Below, piece after piece: positions 62,513 through 64,000 of a stretch of DNA of 64,000 nt. The stretch spans positions 1 through 64,000 of the forward strand of contig CAXBPC010000008.1 of the NCBI GenBank assembly GCA_963977525.1, written 5' to 3'. Within the stretch, counting starts at the first letter, position 1; each line of letters begins with the position of its first letter. The notes under the pieces are model-generated. The model made no database searches. It worked only from the letters and a program-made list of their open reading frames with translations, and was not told the origin of the DNA. Source of the stretch: Ancylomarina sp963977525. Its GTDB lineage: Bacteria > Bacteroidota > Bacteroidia > Bacteroidales > Marinifilaceae. A program made the position numbers and the translations under genes.

Positions 62513-63667
62513 ATGAAGAAATTATTATTTGCACTTCCTCTATTACTTCTGTTTGCATGTAATCAGGGACCTACTGTTAAGATTAAAGGTAGCATTAAGA
62601 AAGGTGATGGCATTACGCTTTACCTTGACAAACTTCATGTTGCCAGTGCAGAAACAATTGATTCTGTTAAGCTTGATAAGGATGGTGAATTCCGTTTTAA
62701 AACTAAAACAACTGAACCTGGATTTTACCTTTTACGTTTATCGAATGGTAAATTAATTACGCTTCTTGCTAATCCAGAGGAAGAAATTGAAGTTAATTCG
62801 ATCTCTACACATATGAATCGTGCTTATATTGTTTCTGGCTCAGCAGGTTCGGCACTAGTAAAAGACCTTAACGATAAGCTTAAGGAAACAAAAGATAGTA
62901 TTACTGTTATCAGAAAGCAATTGGAAGAGAAAAAGTCTGATCTAAATTATTCAAGCATTTCTCAAAACCTGTTGGCTAACTATGTTGAAGTTATTCAAGA
63001 TCAAAGAGAATTCTCTACGAACTTCATCATGAAAAATGCAACTTCACTTTCAAGTTATTTAGCTCTTTATCAGAAAATCGATAAAAACATATATACTTTG
63101 AACGAGAACAGTGACATTAAGTTCGTTAAGATTGTTGCTTCATCGATGAGAGCTTTATACCCAGAGCATGAATACACAAAAGCTGTGTTAGCAAACCTTG
63201 CTGATATGCAGAAAAATTTGGCAAATTTGAAACTTAAGAATCTAATTAAAGAGCAAGGATCAAACTACCCTAACCTTAGCCTTAAAAATACCAAAGGAAA
63301 AGAAGTTAACCTTAACTCGTTTCATGGAAAACTTATCGTTTTAAGTTTTTGGGCTTCGCAAAATCCTGCTTCAAGAAAGCAAAACAGCACTTTGAAAAAG
63401 ATTCATGCAAAGTACAAAAACAAAGGCTTAGAGATTTATCAAGTTTCTGTTGATACTGATGAAAAACTTTGGAAAGAAGCTATTGAAAAAGATGGTTTAA
63501 AATGGACTAACGTTTGTGATCCAACAAATGGAAGTTCTATTGCTCTTAGCAATTTCAACGTAAAGCAAATTCCTGCAAATTATATTATTAGCAAAAAAGG
63601 TGACTTCGTTGGGAAAAACCTTTACGGATTAGCTCTTGAAGAGAAAATTGCAGAATACATCAAATAA
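62513..63667 (+). CDS. TlpA-like lipoprotein with a thioredoxin fold lacking both cysteines
   Basis: 384 residues. Lipobox LLLFAC (C16). A strand-rich DUF4369-like domain (about 21-110) is followed by a helical linker and a C-terminal thioredoxin/AhpC-TSA domain from about 245. The active site, normally FWASWCGPCRKE, reads FWASQNPASRKQ, so both redox cysteines are replaced (Asn and Ser) while the surrounding fold residues stay. The cis-proline region VKQIPANYIISKKG is kept. It may act as a binding or chaperone domain, not an oxidoreductase. Confidence 0.88.
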   Translation: MKKLLFALPLLLLFACNQGPTVKIKGSIKKGDGITLYLDKLHVASAETIDSVKLDKDGEFRFKTKTTEPGFYLLRLSNGKLITLLANPEEEIEVNSISTHMNRAYIVSGSAGSALVKDLNDKLKETKDSITVIRKQLEEKKSDLNYSSISQNLLANYVEVIQDQREFSTNFIMKNATSLSSYLALYQKIDKNIYTLNENSDIKFVKIVASSMRALYPEHEYTKAVLANLADMQKNLANLKLKNLIKEQGSNYPNLSLKNTKGKEVNLNSFHGKLIVLSFWASQNPASRKQNSTLKKIHAKYKNKGLEIYQVSVDTDEKLWKEAIEKDGLKWTNVCDPTNGSSIALSNFNVKQIPANYIISKKGDFVGKNLYGLALEEKIAEYIK

Positions 63668-63679
63668 GAAAATAAAACA

Positions 63680-63713
63680 TTGAGTCTGGTTATTTTAACA
63701 AGACCAGACTCAA
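63680..63713 (+). terminator. Hairpin after the TlpA-like gene
   Basis: A perfect 11-bp stem (63680-63690 with 63703-63713) with a 12-base loop, 12 bases past the stop. The tract after it is AACTTTAG, not a clean T run, so termination may be partial. Confidence 0.6.
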
Positions 63714-63738
63714 AACTTTAGCTTAATTAAGCGTACAT

Positions 63739-64000
63739 ATGACAACTGGAAAAAAGATATATTTTGCTTCTGATGTTCACTTAGGTGCTCCAGCTTTAAA
63801 CAACAACCTTCAACGCGAAAAGTTGTTTGTAAAATGGCTGAACCAAGTGAAGGACGATGCCAAAGCCATTTATTTAATGGGCGATATTTTCGATTTTTGG
63901 TTCGAATATAAAAGAGTCGTACCTCGAGGTTTTACTCGAGTTCTTGGTAAACTTGCCGAAATATGTGACTCTGGAATTGAAGTCCATTTCTTTACAGGCA
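63739..64000 (+). CDS. lpxH: UDP-2,3-diacylglucosamine diphosphatase LpxH, N-terminal part
   Basis: The first 87 codons run to the window edge. The product starts MTTGKKIYFASDVHLGAP, with the metallophosphatase motif SDVHLG, followed by YLMGDIFDFWFEYK, which carries the second GDxxD motif; FDFWFEY is a good mark of LpxH. It makes lipid X in lipid A synthesis, which agrees with an outer-membrane bacterium. The rest of the gene lies beyond 64000. Confidence 0.88.
   Translation, partial: MTTGKKIYFASDVHLGAPALNNNLQREKLFVKWLNQVKDDAKAIYLMGDIFDFWFEYKRVVPRGFTRVLGKLAEICDSGIEVHFFTG

Overview
The window looks like chromosomal DNA of a member of the Bacteroidota, most likely a marine or sediment Bacteroidales/Marinilabiliales-type facultative anaerobe. 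This lineage call is an inference. It rests on AT-rich sequence, Bacteroidota-style -7 promoter motifs (TAnnTTTG, often TATCTTTG), mostly absent Shine-Dalgarno sequences, a PorV/PorQ-family outer-membrane protein, alternative complex III in place of a bc1 complex, a fused CcoNO, and gene neighbourhoods such as rsfS-ftsH-cdsA beside birA. I saw no rRNA, tRNA, CRISPR array, insertion sequence or prophage.

Layout. 1-18.2 kb is mostly housekeeping. It holds an 83-bp tandem repeat, a radical SAM protein, cdsA, ftsH, rsfS, birA, an SRPBCC protein, pyrE and a Nudix hydrolase. A minus-strand run follows: ppx/gppA-like, sigma-54-type response regulator, hydF, SLC12-like transporter, coaD, and a thioredoxin-fold protein. 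Then come porQ-like and pssA. 18.5-52.5 kb is a respiratory island. A plus-strand run encodes alternative complex III (actA-B-C-D-F-E) followed, with no terminator seen, by a clade II nitrous oxide reductase cluster (nosZ, a NosB-like membrane protein, nosL, nosD, nosF, nosY). It converges on a minus-strand caa3 oxidase operon (sco, coxA, coxC, subunit IV, coxB). After a few unrelated genes and a 21-bp repeat array comes a long minus-strand run. It starts with an FeS protein, an NrfD-type membrane protein and a membrane-anchored cytochrome c, and continues with the cbb3 oxidase genes (ccoI, ccoS, ccoNO, ccoQ, ccoP, ccoG, fixH and a SafE-like protein). 53-64 kb is again housekeeping: DAHP synthase-chorismate mutase, an MltD-like transglycosylase, a DUF5683 protein, parB, parA, a heptose-kinase-like gene, a second SLC12-like transporter, a TlpA-like lipoprotein and the start of lpxH.

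How the parts work together (inference). Quinol would be oxidised by alternative complex III. Electrons could pass through its cytochrome subunits to NosZ for N2O reduction or to the caa3 oxidase. The cbb3 oxidase would serve at low oxygen and may have its own electron-entry module, the FeS/NrfD/cytochrome trio, which has no catalytic molybdenum subunit nearby. ActE has two haem sites instead of one, the second in a C-terminal domain next to nosZ, and ActA has six. This makes a dedicated ACIII-to-NosZ electron path the most interesting hypothesis here.

Other unusual structure: a palindromic repeat carried in frame inside ccoS, three intergenic arrays built from roughly 20-21-bp units, a small membrane-protein gene opposite the ccoI upstream region, two thioredoxin-fold proteins without the CxxC cysteines, a response regulator without a DNA-binding domain, and a secreted protein ending in a TonB-plug-like segment.
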